NCBI GenBank assembly: GCA_015657535.1
Contig: JADHZB010002093.1
Location: 1 to 64,000 of the forward strand
Origin: Nephromyces sp. MM_2019
Lineage: Eukaryota > Apicomplexa > Aconoidasida > Nephromycida
Direction: 5' to 3'
DNA length: 64,000 bases
A model generated the notes under the pieces. That model searched no databases, had not been told where the DNA came from, and saw nothing but the letters and a program-made list of their open reading frames with translations. Numbering within the stretch: the stretch's first letter is position 1; the number at the start of each line of letters is the position of its first letter. A program made the translations under genes and the position numbers. Shown here piece after piece: positions 25,701 through 36,752 of the stretch.

Positions 25701-27155
25701 TTCGCTTTAAAACCAGTTTTTTGTGACCCATTACAGCCATAGCTTTTTATACTACTGTTGCTAGCCATACTTTATCCGATTTAGTTCAATGCAAACTTTC
25801 TGCACAGCTATGTATCTCTTGTCAGAAAGGAAAATATAAGGCTGCTTGAGAAAAGTTTACACTAAGCGCGCTTCGCCAAGAATAGCAAAATAGAGCGGCA
25901 GCCAAACAATAATTTGAAAATAACGTGATTCCTGCATTTACAGAATGGACCATCCATGGATAGCCTATTGGCGCATAGCAAAATCGAACATACAAAAGTA
26001 CACAAGGAAGATGCAACCATCAACAATACTTGGATTAATAAGCGGCTTGTTGATCGCAGTTTCGAAAAAGAGCATATGGAGAATCTTCCACAACACATCC
26101 AAAAACTTAGTATCAACGACCCTAATCCCCTTACCAATATAAGGGAGATGGATAATGTAGGAATTATTTCCTGTGCGCTGGAACACTCACATTTGAGCTC
26201 GCTCAAAGAAGAAAACACTCTTAACAAAAGGCTTCTCCATAGCAAGAAAATCAGCGTTAGTGCCGATTTTATCCCGCAGCCAAAACTTTGGGGAGGGGGT
26301 TTTCCAAAGAATTGCATCAATCAGAAAAACTATTTTACAAGAGAAACACTTTTAAACCACGAATCACACGCATTATCAAGTTACCGCGGAATAGAGGACG
26401 AGAGAAACTTATTCTCGCAAGGCTTCAGTATTTCAGATCCTGCATCAAAAGTAGTAAGCTGTGAGAGCTTGAAAAATTGGAGAATATCCGACCGAGATGT
26501 AAATGCCGGCTACAAGGTTTCCGATCATAACCAAATATTTTCTAACAATATTTTCGATCCTATGGAAATATGCAAACGACTTATTAGAGGCTCCGAAGCA
26601 CATGAAGAAACAACACAAACAGGAAACAGTAAAAGAATTGAAGTGAATGCACTGGGAATGAACATAGAGAAGGGGCTAGGCCTAAATGCTAAGAAAATCG
26701 AAGGAAGTATACAAAATACGGGGGCTCAAATCTGGTTTCCTCATGAGAAATCCAAGCTCTTTGCCGGTAATCATGCTCAGAGTTGCGATACCTCAGCTGA
26801 AACTCTCCAACATGCAGATTTAGAGACAACGAATGAACTACCTGGAAAAACTTTGCTGCCTCAAAATTCAGAAAAAGTGGATTCTATTACGAAAATTTAC
26901 TCCATGTGCGCTAATTATCCATCAATAATACCAGGCAGCTCAGAAAATCCTATGGATACCACGAATTCAAAAATGGTACCAAATTCGTCACATCAGTTTC
27001 TAGATGCCGAACCCGACCGTCTTCAAATCGAAAATATAAAAAAAATAAACACCTGGGAAGCTGCATTATCTAATAACCATAGCCCTACACGGTATCTCTC
27101 CAATATAAGCAGCGACTATGCCGCACAAGTCAAAGTTAACGTCCTAGCAGACTAA
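22789..27155 (+). CDS. CCCH-type zinc-finger RNA-binding protein
   Basis: Plus-strand exons 22789-22883, 23313-23523, 24184-24207, 24241-24364, 24646-24776, 25023-25096 and 25944-27155. All junctions agree in phase except that between 24364 and 24646. Three CCCH fingers are visible. Finger 1 is C19-x7-C-x6-C-x3-H (RCSRLLEGNC...NCHYSH). Finger 2 ends CNRGGDCPFAHS and is followed by YHPLFYK. Finger 3 is CKHYLVGEPCQNHCPYIHH, C-x8-C-x3-C-x3-H. The spacing and the FAH...HP.fY motif resemble plant and apicomplexan tandem CCCH proteins, which bind mRNA. The last exon encodes about 400 hydrophilic residues without recognised domains, ending VKVNVLAD. The ATG is the first in frame after an AG, with upstream stops. 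Confidence 0.75.
23637..23707. repeat. Tandem duplication, 37 and 34 bp units
   Basis: Two adjacent copies of GATATTTTTGCTGCA(GAA)GAAGTACCAAGC.CGAAAT sit in an intron of the CCCH gene. They differ by a 3-bp deletion and a few substitutions. A 29-codon ATG frame (23590-23676) runs into the first copy, but I have no reason to call it a gene. Confidence 0.8.
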
Positions 27156-28195
27156 AAGGCATAATACAAGCATAGCTATGACTTAAAAAATATATTGAGT
27201 ATGCGCAGCAATCTTCCGAATAGAGTTCCTCCTCGACATTATTCATCCTCGCAAATGAGTAACCAGTTCAGCGTATTCTTAAAATAGCTCCTAATCTTGC
27301 GGAATTAGAAAAGGTTAAATTTAAGCAAACAAAAATTCACATGAAGATAATAACCTCTCTTAAACGAATACGCACTGTCACAATTCCGCAAATTACTTCA
27401 AGCACGGCATTCCTTGCAAATACAAATCCTAATATGATAAAAATGCTAAACGGCCATGAAGATTAGAAGCCTCAAAAAAAAAGAAGTTATAAGCTGCTCA
27501 TGATTACATTTAAAAGTTTCAACTTCAGAGCATTTCAAAGTTTTATAATAGAAGGTACATACAAACTAGCAAATATATACATCGGAAAATCTATTCTTTT
27601 AATCCCAAAAAAGGTCAGTACAGACTGAAATATATAAAGTCGGTCGATAAGTATTTTAAGCTCTCACTTAACGTGAGTTATTAGAGGCATTAGTAAAGGA
27701 AGGTTCGATATTAATTCTTTCTAGCAAAATAAATTGTAGTAATGATCTTCACCTTTATATTTCACGAGGCAATAAATACAAGCCCTTCATAATGTAATGC
27801 CTTCCAGTTAAAATTTTAAGCTAAGGAATATATGTATAAAAGATCCAGGATTTGGCTAATTAAATGTCGAATTTGATAATGCCACAGTAAATATGAACTA
27901 TCGGGCCACTCAAAGTCTTTTTTTTTGTAGACTGATTCCAATATTTAAAGTAGGGCCCTTAGAACAATAACTCATTAGGATAACTAAGGTAATACTCAGG
28001 CTAAGCAGAGTTTCTTTTTTTGAGCAGTTCTGAGCGCTGCCTTAGCTTAAATAAGATATTTTCATCAAAGACCCTGATAAATGTTTGGATATAACAAAAT
28101 AAGAGCGGAGAGAAAATATCTTCGCAACAGATACTAAGGTATGCTGTTTCACAAGAAAAACAAACTTAAAAAAATAAAGATGCGAAAAAATGTAC
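27156..28195. other. Region between convergent genes
   Basis: It lies between the CCCH stop and the last supported exon of the minus-strand RRM gene. The sequence is A-rich on the plus strand, so 3' exons or introns of the RRM gene may extend into it. No exon could be supported. Confidence 0.35.
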
Positions 28196-30408
28196 CTTTT
28201 TCGGCAGGATGTGAGATTGAATTCCTCTTTGCTTAAAAGATTTCATAGCATCATCAAATTAGCATGAACATATGCTGACATTATGGGATAAATGTTAGTA
28301 TAAATTTTACTGTGACATCAAGGCGAAGAAGAAAATCTCCTGCAGCATTTTAATACTAACACAACAATATGTTATGGTATGGTATATAACAAAAGCAATT
28401 AAGATCGCATGAATAAAAGCCAAAATCACGACTTACGGGTATAGCTGTGAAGGCCTTGACAGCATCTGTAACTTCTCAGGTAGAGGCTTCTTACGGTCGA
28501 ATTGTCGAATTTTGCTTATAGTCTCACTAAAAGAATGAAGCATGAACAAAAGAGAAAATTGTAACTATAAAATGGTCTTTAAAATTCAAAAAAAATTTTG
28601 CTCATTGATAAGGATAGTAGAAAAGCGTACCATTGTTTGAGCAAAAAGGGCAGCATTATGGCGTAAAAACTTTAATTTTTACGTGTAGCCAGCATATTAC
28701 AAATTATGTTTCTCACTTGAAAAAAACCAAAACTATTTCTCAATTTTAAGCTCCTATAGCTCATGCTTCACAACAAAAAGTACTTATATGCAGCAAAAAT
28801 TAGTGATTATACAAAGAATCAAAAATATTTTAAGGACTGACTCTGGTAGGTCCATCTTGCCGGCTCTCCAATATGGCCATAATTCCTTCTTAAAACCCTC
28901 TTTTAGAGTAGATTTAGCCTCTTCAATTATGCTATCAATACTATTTGGCGATAGCGGGTTTACGCAGACCGATCGACCAGTGCCATGTAATCCGTCTAAA
29001 CGTCACGGATACGTACAAAATACCGGCATGAGGTGGTTGGTTTGAGTATGAACAAAATCATGAACATAGAATGTCCATTGAGGGAGTCATATCATCAGAA
29101 GAAGAATAATATTTTACCGTTTGAAATAGCGATCATTAGTTATAGAGTTTTAGATTATGAACCGGTACATCAAAGTAGAGCTATAGAAATTAAGAAAGAT
29201 CAAAGAAAGCAGCAGAATTAATTGGCAGGAGCCGCTTACAATCAGGAAAAAAATATCATAAATGAATTTTCAAGTGTAAGGAGGAGACGAGTAAGTGTTT
29301 TATAAAGGAGATAACACGTGGATATTGAATTATTAATATACTATCAAAAAATAATGGCATTCAAGAGAGGACCATCGATTTATTTGAGTCAATCTTAAAC
29401 TACGCATTTAACGGGTATTCATGAAAAAAAGCGTTCCCAGCTATAGTATCCTAAAGCCAAAAGATAAATCCAATGCTACACAGCTAATTCAGATGATTGC
29501 AGTGGAGGTAGACAAAATTGCCTGTGAGGGCATGCATCTTGAAGTATTTTCAAACAAAAATCATGCCCCTTTAGCTCATTGAAAATTAAAGACAAGTTTT
29601 TGTTACCTGCTATGTAGAACAATCTATCAAATGGTTTCTTTTTAAAAAAACCTGTCCAACCACGAAATAGAGCTAATATAGCATCTTCAACTGAGGAGTC
29701 AGTACACTCGTGATGAACGTCATTTCTTATAATACACTGTTTTACAGTTTCCTCTTGATTTTGTTTTATCTTCTCAAGGCGCATCCTTTTTGCAAGCAGT
29801 GAAATGTTACGAAGCTCCAACGGACCATTTAGTGCAATATACACATAGAGATACCGTGTGAATTTCAATACCACATGCATATGATTTTCCAGTTTTGTTA
29901 AAATCATTGAATCATTTTTTGTACCTCTCGTCATATGCTCTATTCGTATGGGTTCGGAAGATGAGAACAGGGGAAAACGTAGATAAGCCTTTGATGCCTT
30001 CTTTGAAGCTCCAGCATCATAAAAGCTTACAAAAGCAGTACCTTCACACTGATATGGATCCAGAGGATGCGGAATACAGCGACAGGCATTCACTATTCCA
30101 AATCTTGAAAAGAAACGGCGCAAACGCTCTTGCATATACTCAGGGCTAGCACCAGCAGGCACTCCTTGTAGCCTTAATGTGTTCGGTACAAAAGAACTTA
30201 ATTTGAGTAACCTGAAAACAATAGAAATCAAAGTAGTGACTCTGCAAAAACTTTTTTGCATGTATCATTGCTTTTCAGCTTGAAGAATCAGCAAAACGAA
30301 GGTTTCCATTTTATAAAATTCAGCATTTAACACAACGAAGTCTGGAAAACAAAATTGAATGGCTCAAGCGTTGAATCTAGCACAAGGAGACTACGTGATG
30401 TCAGCCAT
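28196..30408 (-). CDS. RRM-domain RNA-binding protein
   Basis: Minus-strand exons 30395-30408 (MADIT), 29607-30211, 28813-28995, then 28437-28526 and 28196-28231. The first three agree in phase; the join into 28526 does not, so a small exon may be missing. Residues about 15-100 form an RNA recognition motif. RNP2 is LRLQGVP and RNP1 is GTAFVSFYD, with RLRRFFSRFGIVNACRC between them. A Lys/Glu-rich region follows (AKRMRLEKIKQNQEETVKQC), then NPLSPNSIDSIIEEAKSTLK and FKKELWPYWRAGKMDLPES. Without the donor at 29606 the frame would run to a stop at 29476. The RRM is clear; I cannot assign a specific orthologue. It converges on the CCCH gene. Confidence 0.7.
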
Positions 30409-31192
30409 TATATTGGCTCAATTTAAAAAAAAATTTGACTCTTCAGCACAATCTTGAGAACCTGCAGCTTCTCGTTATACCATCGAATAAGCATGAAATA
30501 GCAGGTGCTTTTTTTGATTCTGCAAGCCCGGTGTTCGATTTACACAACTCTCGTCAATAGAAGAAGAAAAATGGTAAATTTTACCGTTAATTTGCTCTAA
30601 AAAAATAACTAATGCTAATTAGCAAAATTCGCCCACATCCTGCTGAATATCTCCGTTTCTTGAACCTATTAGGGTTGTAAAATTTTGTATTTTCTACTGA
30701 TTTTTTAGATTAAAGTATTAGGCACAAACAAACTGAAATGAAAGCGATATATCAAGCTGTGCTGGATAAAAATGACTATAAAAATATTGACTGGCAAGGC
30801 AGGCATTAATAAAATTATTTCATGAGCCTCCGGTAAAGTCACTAGTAAGAGGGCAGCAGTCATGTTCGTGAGAATAGCACAAGCGCTAACATTTTATCAC
30901 TGCTTCTGCTCTAATATCATTTAGGCAGAGCTTAGACAACAATGCTTAAGCTAGATTTGCAGGTACTAAAGAGCTTAAATAGCTTAAAACCTCAATGCAA
31001 GTGGTCTAGAAACATAACAGTAATCTTGATTAGATTCAAGATTACTTTTTTCCATAAATATTGAAAGGGTGAGTTAAGCTTCTTTCGTACTTAATGAAAA
31101 GTCATACGCCGCTTCTTCAAAGAAAATTGATGCAGGCGAGCTTCTATGCTATAGTGAAAGTCGTAGTAGATGGCATTTCTAATACAATTTAA
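30409..31192. other. Non-coding, upstream of the RRM gene
   Basis: No coherent exon on either strand. It should carry the RRM gene promoter and the 3' end of the small gene at 31193. Confidence 0.4.
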
Positions 31193-31552
31193 TCAAATGG
31201 TGTCATAGGCCAAAAAAGTTGAACAAATCGTTATGCAATAACATAACAATTCATTTATTAAGTACTTTGAATTTATGGAATCCTCCATCCAGTTGATGCG
31301 TTTTAACGTTATCCTCGACACGTCAGGATAGTGATACAAATCAGGAAATTCATCTGTCACTGAGCCTCTCCTTGGGATATATTCCTTAGTCACATCTTTA
31401 ACGAAAAACGAGCCGCCCAGCCGAGCTGCAAAAAAGGCTCGGCGCTGAGGGGCAAGCACACTTCTTTCAAGCAGGCAAGAAGGACCAAATTCAAAAAAGG
31501 AAATGCCGCCCGAAGAGGCAGTCAGCAATGGGATCCTTTGTAAGTTCTGCAT
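31193..31552 (-). CDS. Small unknown protein, possibly mitochondrial
   Basis: A 119-codon ATG-to-TGA frame on the minus strand. It starts MQNLQRIPLLTASSGGISFF, contains an Arg/Ala-rich QRRAFFAARLGG stretch, a middle YIPRRGSVTDEFPDLYHYPD, and a C-terminal hydrophobic segment LLCYCITICSTFLAY that could be one membrane span. The N-terminus has no acidic residue for the first 20 positions, which suits a mitochondrial targeting peptide, but this is inference. A possible GTACTT donor near the 3' end could change the C-terminus. It starts 92 bp from the plus-strand gene at 31645, a divergent pair. No homologue recognised. Confidence 0.55.
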   Translation of the reverse strand: MQNLQRIPLLTASSGGISFFEFGPSCLLERSVLAPQRRAFFAARLGGSFFVKDVTKEYIPRRGSVTDEFPDLYHYPDVSRITLKRINWMEDSINSKYLINELLCYCITICSTFLAYDTI

Positions 31553-31644
31553 TTCTCACATCTAGAGACAAATCAACGAGTAGTGCAACAGCTTTTAAAG
31601 ATTACTGTATACAGCTGATGGCTGCCCCTAATTTTAACGTCACC

Positions 31645-32147
31645 ATGATATTCTCGTCATCATTTCTGGAAGCCAGTTATGCACTAATTGTATAGATTTC
31701 TACCGCAGGGAGTAAGCCAATCAGGACGCAGCCAGTTGTATGATGGCTGTAAAACAGTTAATCCCTGTTATGAAGGTCGATACTTTGCAAAGCACTACAG
31801 TATAGACTCAGAAACTAATATTTTTGTGAAAGTACATCGAGTTGCGGTATTATGGTTATCAAAATTTTAACAAGTCTACTTAGATCAAATCCTCCACAGG
31901 ACATCAAAGTAAAACATCGAGCGAAGGTAGAAAAATCTGCCGAAAAATTAGCGATCGTTGGAGCTGTGCGTCTATCGGACGTTACACCAAAGAAGAGCCG
32001 CGAGCGACAGAGGAAACTAGCAATATTATCTCGTGTTTGTCGATAGCGGATTTCGCAAGTCTATACTCTTATCTAGCTGGGAAGAATATTTCGGGAAATA
32101 TGTTTTGTAAGCATGCTCATTCGCTCCGTTTCGCCGCAAGTTTCTGA
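31645..32147 (+). CDS. Small unknown protein, tentative three-exon model
   Basis: Exons 31645-31689, 31709-31846 and 31884-32147 are all multiples of three and give MIFSSSFLEASYALI, then CYEGRYFAKHYSIDSETNIF, then a Ser/Lys-rich part ending KHAHSLRFAASF. The implied introns are 19 and 37 nt, and the first would be extraordinarily short. In exon 3 a second frame is also open (KVEKSAEKLAIVGAVRLSDV, ending LSRVCR at TAG 32044-32046) and looks equally protein-like. The middle exon has a good CCGCAG acceptor. Presence of coding sequence is likely; the exact model is not secure. Confidence 0.4.
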
Positions 32148-32681
32148 TTATTTTCATAGTACTAAATTGAAGAACCGACATAAGATTCCCGTGCTAGCAC
32201 AGCAGCCATTGTATTATACTTTTCCTGCTGGGCAAACAATACCTAATAGCACGCCCAAAATGAAGCATTAGGATGGAGAAACGCCTCGGTCACAGGTTTT
32301 AATCAATAGCTCCGCTGCAACTCGGCTGCTTCGGAAGTTTGGCTATTTTCCCTATTTTTGAGAAACTGGGATAACTTTGGCTGAACCCTTGTAGCTAGCG
32401 TCCGTGCCTATATCTTCGTGTTGTCTACTGTTTAGCGACTTTCTGTGGATCCGTTTATCGATTCTACGAATAACTTTGCCCGACCATTCATAACCCTAAA
32501 ATGAATTATATTTATTTTTCTAATCACCTAAGGGAAAAGCCTGTGAAATGGAAGGCGCAGCAGTTCGCCTCCAAGTTGTCTAAAGGTACACCTTCATGAG
32601 TGTAGCTCTTTCGGTCAGGCCAAGCATTACGCGTGTAAATCTCGTGAAGGAGGCACTTGCTGATTTTCTCGAAACTTACTG

Positions 32682-33880
32682 CTAATTGCAACGGCAGTAC
32701 AAGCCTTCATACTGGATTAGACAGAGCATTGCGAGCAGCGAGCCCTCCCAGAAAAAATAAGGACTTGTTCTCATAAGTGTAGCAGGGCAATATTCTTCTG
32801 CGATACAGCGCTCTCGTACACTTTTCATTGCTTGCATATCGTACCCTAGAGCAATTAAAGATATTTTCCAGCATAAAGCAATTAAGACTACCTCATACGG
32901 AATACGAGGCAATAAATAAAGGGCTTGCTGAACACATAGGGGATGCTTCTCAATAGGCTTAAATGAAATTTATTCCTTTCTCCTTTCGTATTGTAGTGCA
33001 TTAACAATTCGTTAAGGTGCACAGAGCATCCGCATCAAAAAAGGGGGGTTCTCCCTAAATTTACACCTATTATTTTTCAAAATTTGTTGGATAAATCTTT
33101 ATGTTTCCCGAAGTTGTACTGGTTATCATGTGATAGCGCGACATACGGATACTTTTGTTTTTCTGATGATTTTCGGTCTAATTTCTTGCTTTTCACACAA
33201 TCGTAAGGCTTCAGGGAGTAAAAAGTTCATGATGCGCATAGCCAGTAGGTGGAAGCATGCCGAAAGATAGATACATCAACTCATTATAGATTTGCAGAGG
33301 AAATTTTTTAGACTTTCATGCAAGTACATATACAGCACAAGGTAGACATCAAGTAATAGCTATCTCTTACCACCTGGAAAGCGTACCAAAAGTGGTAAGC
33401 TAAACTGCAAGTTCGACTTCCACACGCTTAAATTAAACTATTTGAATGTGCAATTTACAGCTACTAGATAAAAGATAAAAATCCCTCAAATACAAGGCAT
33501 TATTTCAACCTCAACGCAGGCAACAAAATAGCGCTTTCAAGGACGCTATAAACCTAGATGCCAAAACACCATTTGAAATCTCAATTATAGGAACATTAAT
33601 CTTTCTGAAGTAAGACCTAAGGCAGGTAAATTCAACACTAACCCCTAACGGCACTGTATTCGGAATCAACTCAGAGGGAATATGCAAGGACAGGAAAGAT
33701 GATTTTGTCAAGCAGAGTTCGGTGCTATCAGATATAATGATATAACCTCTCAATAAAAAGGCTTTAAGAAAGGTATATAAACAATTGAAAAACATGGCAA
33801 GCAATGTAGAAACCCAACTCTGGATCTTTAACCATGTGAAGCATAGGCAGCAGCCGCATACAGGCAAGCTTTCTGTGTGA
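32682..33880 (-). CDS. Unassigned minus-strand exons
   Basis: Coding-like minus-strand segments lie at 33511-33880 and 32682-32912, with a small exon between them at 33371-33400 (TTTAG acceptor, GTAAGA donor). The upstream part can be read as MRLLPMLHMVKDPELGFYIA up to a possible 32-nt intron. The 3' part reads AMKSVRERCIAEEYCPATLM and SPYFFWEGSLLAMLCLIQYE before a TAG at 32682-32684. Phases could not be reconciled across the set, so this may be one gene with missed exons. No family recognised. Confidence 0.35.
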
Positions 33881-34749
33881 CATGAAACGCCAAGGTAGTA
33901 AAGAACTGCAGAAAATAAATAGATGAATAACTGGCAAAAACATTATATTAGTATATTAGACTGCGTCACTCCCGGGGATGCGCAAAGCGTCCGCGCATAA
34001 CGAAACTCATGATAGAAGCGCTAATGAAGCATGATTCAACGGAAGCAATCCATCTAATGGGAAGAACAAAAGCGATATAAGCGGAGTAATAAAGCAATAA
34101 ATAACGAAAAGCAGGGCTTTCACACTGTCTTAGCGTATAAAATAAAATATAAACGACGCAATATACTTTAAGCTAAAATCAAACGCGGATGGAGCAACCA
34201 CAATATAGACAACATGGAGGCAGGTCATGAATCAACTAGAAAGGACTATATGAGAATGGAATATAATATTGAATGCCTTTGCATCATTACATGCGGCTTT
34301 AGTCGAGATAGTAAAATGCATGAAACAAATTTCAACTTATTTCGAAGGCCTAACAGGCTGCTTTTGCATTTTTCTCCCTCTAAAAAATCACGCTCCCTTC
34401 TCAGCAGAAGCAATGGGCACTACCTGAAGCGAAAATCCAACAGGATGCACATTTCATTTTAATTCTAATTGCGCTATTGCATCACATAAAAAAAAGCGCA
34501 AAAGGCTTCTCGCCCTGCATAAATTGTTGCAGTTGACTTTATCACAACATGCTGCATTCTGCTAGTCCATTCAAAGAATATGGATTCTTAAAACAGATCG
34601 TAGTCAACTGAGTTAAAATATAAAACTACGAACCAGCATATGCTGTAACCCAATGATGATGAGTTAAAAGATACAATTGCAAATAAATAGCTTCAGAGCA
34701 ACATCACACGTAAGGCGAAAAAAAATAAAAAAACCCTAAATGGTACCAT
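33881..34749. other. No supported gene
   Basis: A plus-strand ATG frame (34214-34462) is Arg/Ser-rich but has no splice context or motif, and it sits between two minus-strand transcription units. I leave it unannotated. Confidence 0.35.
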
Positions 34750-35914
34750 CTAGCGCTTTTTTTTTTTCATCAGTTTTTCGCCACGAGAAGTAGTTCCATA
34801 CTGTTCCAACAATTCTTCATGGTAGAGATGAACCTTTAAAGTATAGATCTTGTGGTTTATTTTCCTCACAAATCCATCTACACAAGGGTTGGCATTTCCA
34901 TAAGAGCGCCTAACAGGAATAAATTGTAATAAATAAGATTCATCTCACTTACAAAGCAACATAATACTCGGCTAAAAACCCTTTAACAATATACTTGAAA
35001 TAATAAAAAAAGTTCCATTTCGAAAAGATAATGCAGAGATTTATCAATGTATAGATGAATTCAAACATACAACAAGCCATTCAGATAAACCTCTTCCCTC
35101 CAAATTTTACCTTCCTTGGATAACAATTGAGCTTGTGGGGAGTTTCTTTGATAACTCTACTCCGTTAAGAGCCATATCAACAAGCTGCTTTTCCTCCACC
35201 TGAGCGCGGTATAAGTCCTCCGTATTCTCCCAACCTGTAGCACACCATTCCTGCAGTTACGTACGGGCAGTAATATGACACATCCATTTTAATTTATGCA
35301 ACCAACTCCCACGAGTTGAAATCGCTCAAACATGACATGAAACCGTATAAAGGAGGCCAAACTGATGTGAAGAAAATCATAAAAGCAAGTAGTGATCGCT
35401 AATAATAGCCGTTTTATTACAGAATTGAATACCGGAAAACTTCCTTTTTTAGAAATGAATTCAACGCTTCAAGGATAGGCTAAAGGCCAGCTTCATCTTC
35501 AAAAAGCAAACTTTTGGATAGCTAGCAACTTTAAACATGTGCATCACATAAAAATGGGAACTTAAACCAAAGCGAAAAAGGCCACTTTAGAAACAAGGTC
35601 TAAATATCCCAAAACTCTTTATAAGAGTTGCTTAGAATACCAAAAAATTCTAAAGTCTAAAATTGCAAAGCGATGTATACATCACAGAAAGATAAATAAT
35701 CGTAGTAGTACAGAGTTGACCTCAAGGTAGCGACTGTACATTTTCTTATTTAATCCATTACCATTCGCTCATTTTGTTGCTGCTGTAACTTTTGCTGCTC
35801 CTTACGGTAGAATTCATTCTCTTTAACCCTCATAAAACGCAACCTCTGCACTGTGCTAGCCGCTTTTTTACTGACGGAAGTGCCTCCTTCAGAAGCACCT
35901 CGACTGCCATCCAT
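34750..35914 (-). CDS. MPP6-like nuclear exosome cofactor (tentative)
   Basis: Three minus-strand exons, 35762-35914, 35111-35250 and 34750-34909, agree in phase and give a complete protein of 150 residues with ATG at 35914 and TAG at 34750-34752. The N-terminus has TVQRLRFMRVKENEFYRKEQ followed by a Gln run. The centre has ATGWENTEDLYRAQVEEKQL. The C-terminal half has IQGRRSYGNANPCVDGFVRK and a lysine-rich KLMKKKKR end. The RLRFM element near the N-terminus and the GRRSYGNANP element recall the LKFM and GRMSFRGFNPEVE motifs of MPHOSPH6/Mpp6, which tethers helicase Mtr4 to the nuclear RNA exosome. The similarity is by memory and short, so the name is tentative. The gene itself is well supported. 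Confidence 0.6.
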
Positions 35915-36439
35915 GTTAAGGAAAATAGATAGTGAAGGTCAAAGAGGTGGCGAGAGGTTAAGAGAGAATGTGAAATTGATTATACCGCTTTAAGACAATG
36001 CTCTACCTTGCCAATCGAACAGAATACCCGTGAAGACTTCCATTTAGGGAGTTAGAGGAAAAGAACGGAACATCACTTGCAGGGCATTGCGCAAGCATAA
36101 CCAAAGAGACTTACGCTCAATATGTAGTACGAATTACCCGGCAAGGCAGTAATATTTCACTGCCGTTGCAGTACCTAAACGACATGCACTTTTTGAAGCG
36201 TCCTCTACGGTACAACATACGAGTAATTCGAAGAAGTGGCTACTAGTTTGAAAATCCACGAAGCCACGACACTCCCCTGGCACCTCAAAGTCTGAGGGAG
36301 TCGGAGTTTTCCGAAGTTACGAGGCATGACCGACTCTGCGTGTTACCTTGTGCAAATAGATTATCAGCCTCGACTTAATTTCACCGCGTTCAAAACAAGG
36401 GTCAGTTCGTTGTGACACGCAGATGACGCGGCCTGTGCG
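35915..36439. promoter_or_regulatory. GC-richer region between divergent starts
   Basis: A 525-bp segment between the ATG of the MPP6-like gene and a possible plus-strand start at 36440. It is visibly richer in G+C than flanking DNA and has no good exon. By position it is a candidate bidirectional promoter. It has no identified transcription-factor site. Confidence 0.4.
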
Positions 36440-36752
36440 ATGCCTACACTTGAACTGGTAAACAGACTTGAAGTTGCGCAACAGCTCCCTGCATATTCAT
36501 GTTTCAACCCATGCGGATTTAATCTGAGAACCGCCTATATACGTGAAAAAATATTAATGGTTGCTTTTTTTAAAGTGAATAAACGGGCAGATTACCCCTA
36601 CGGAATTGCTTTTGACTTCAGCTTGGCTTTAAATCTTGCACGGTACAATTAGAGCTGCATTCTCATACTGGTGAGCTTCAGGTGAGATTGCTGGTCTTTA
36701 GTACTCGGCAAAATTCATGTTGCATTACACTTTTTCGATGTGATATTCATAG
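36440..36752 (+). CDS. Possible small plus-strand gene
   Basis: An ATG at 36440 opens a 70-codon frame (MPTLELVNRLEVAQQLPAYS ... YPYGIAFDFSLALNLARYN, stop at 36650-36652). A candidate 49-nt intron inside it keeps the frame. A further exon-like segment, about 36682-36752, runs from a TTCAG acceptor to a strong GTAAGT donor with one open frame (VRLLVFSTRQNSCC). How these connect is unclear. Coding is possible rather than shown. Confidence 0.3.

Noticed and set aside
25862..26320. Minus-strand 152-codon hydrophobic, Leu/Ser-rich frame
   Set aside because: It is the antisense of the long hydrophilic last exon of the CCCH gene; such hydrophobic mirrors are typical shadows.
29476..29606. Extension of the RRM frame to a TAG at 29476
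   Set aside because: A good GTAACA donor at 29606 joins in phase to a clearly coding exon at 28995, so the extension is probably intron.
30510..30560. tRNA T-arm-like GGTGTTCGATTT
   Set aside because: The flanking bases do not pair as a T stem and no D-arm or acceptor stem could be built.
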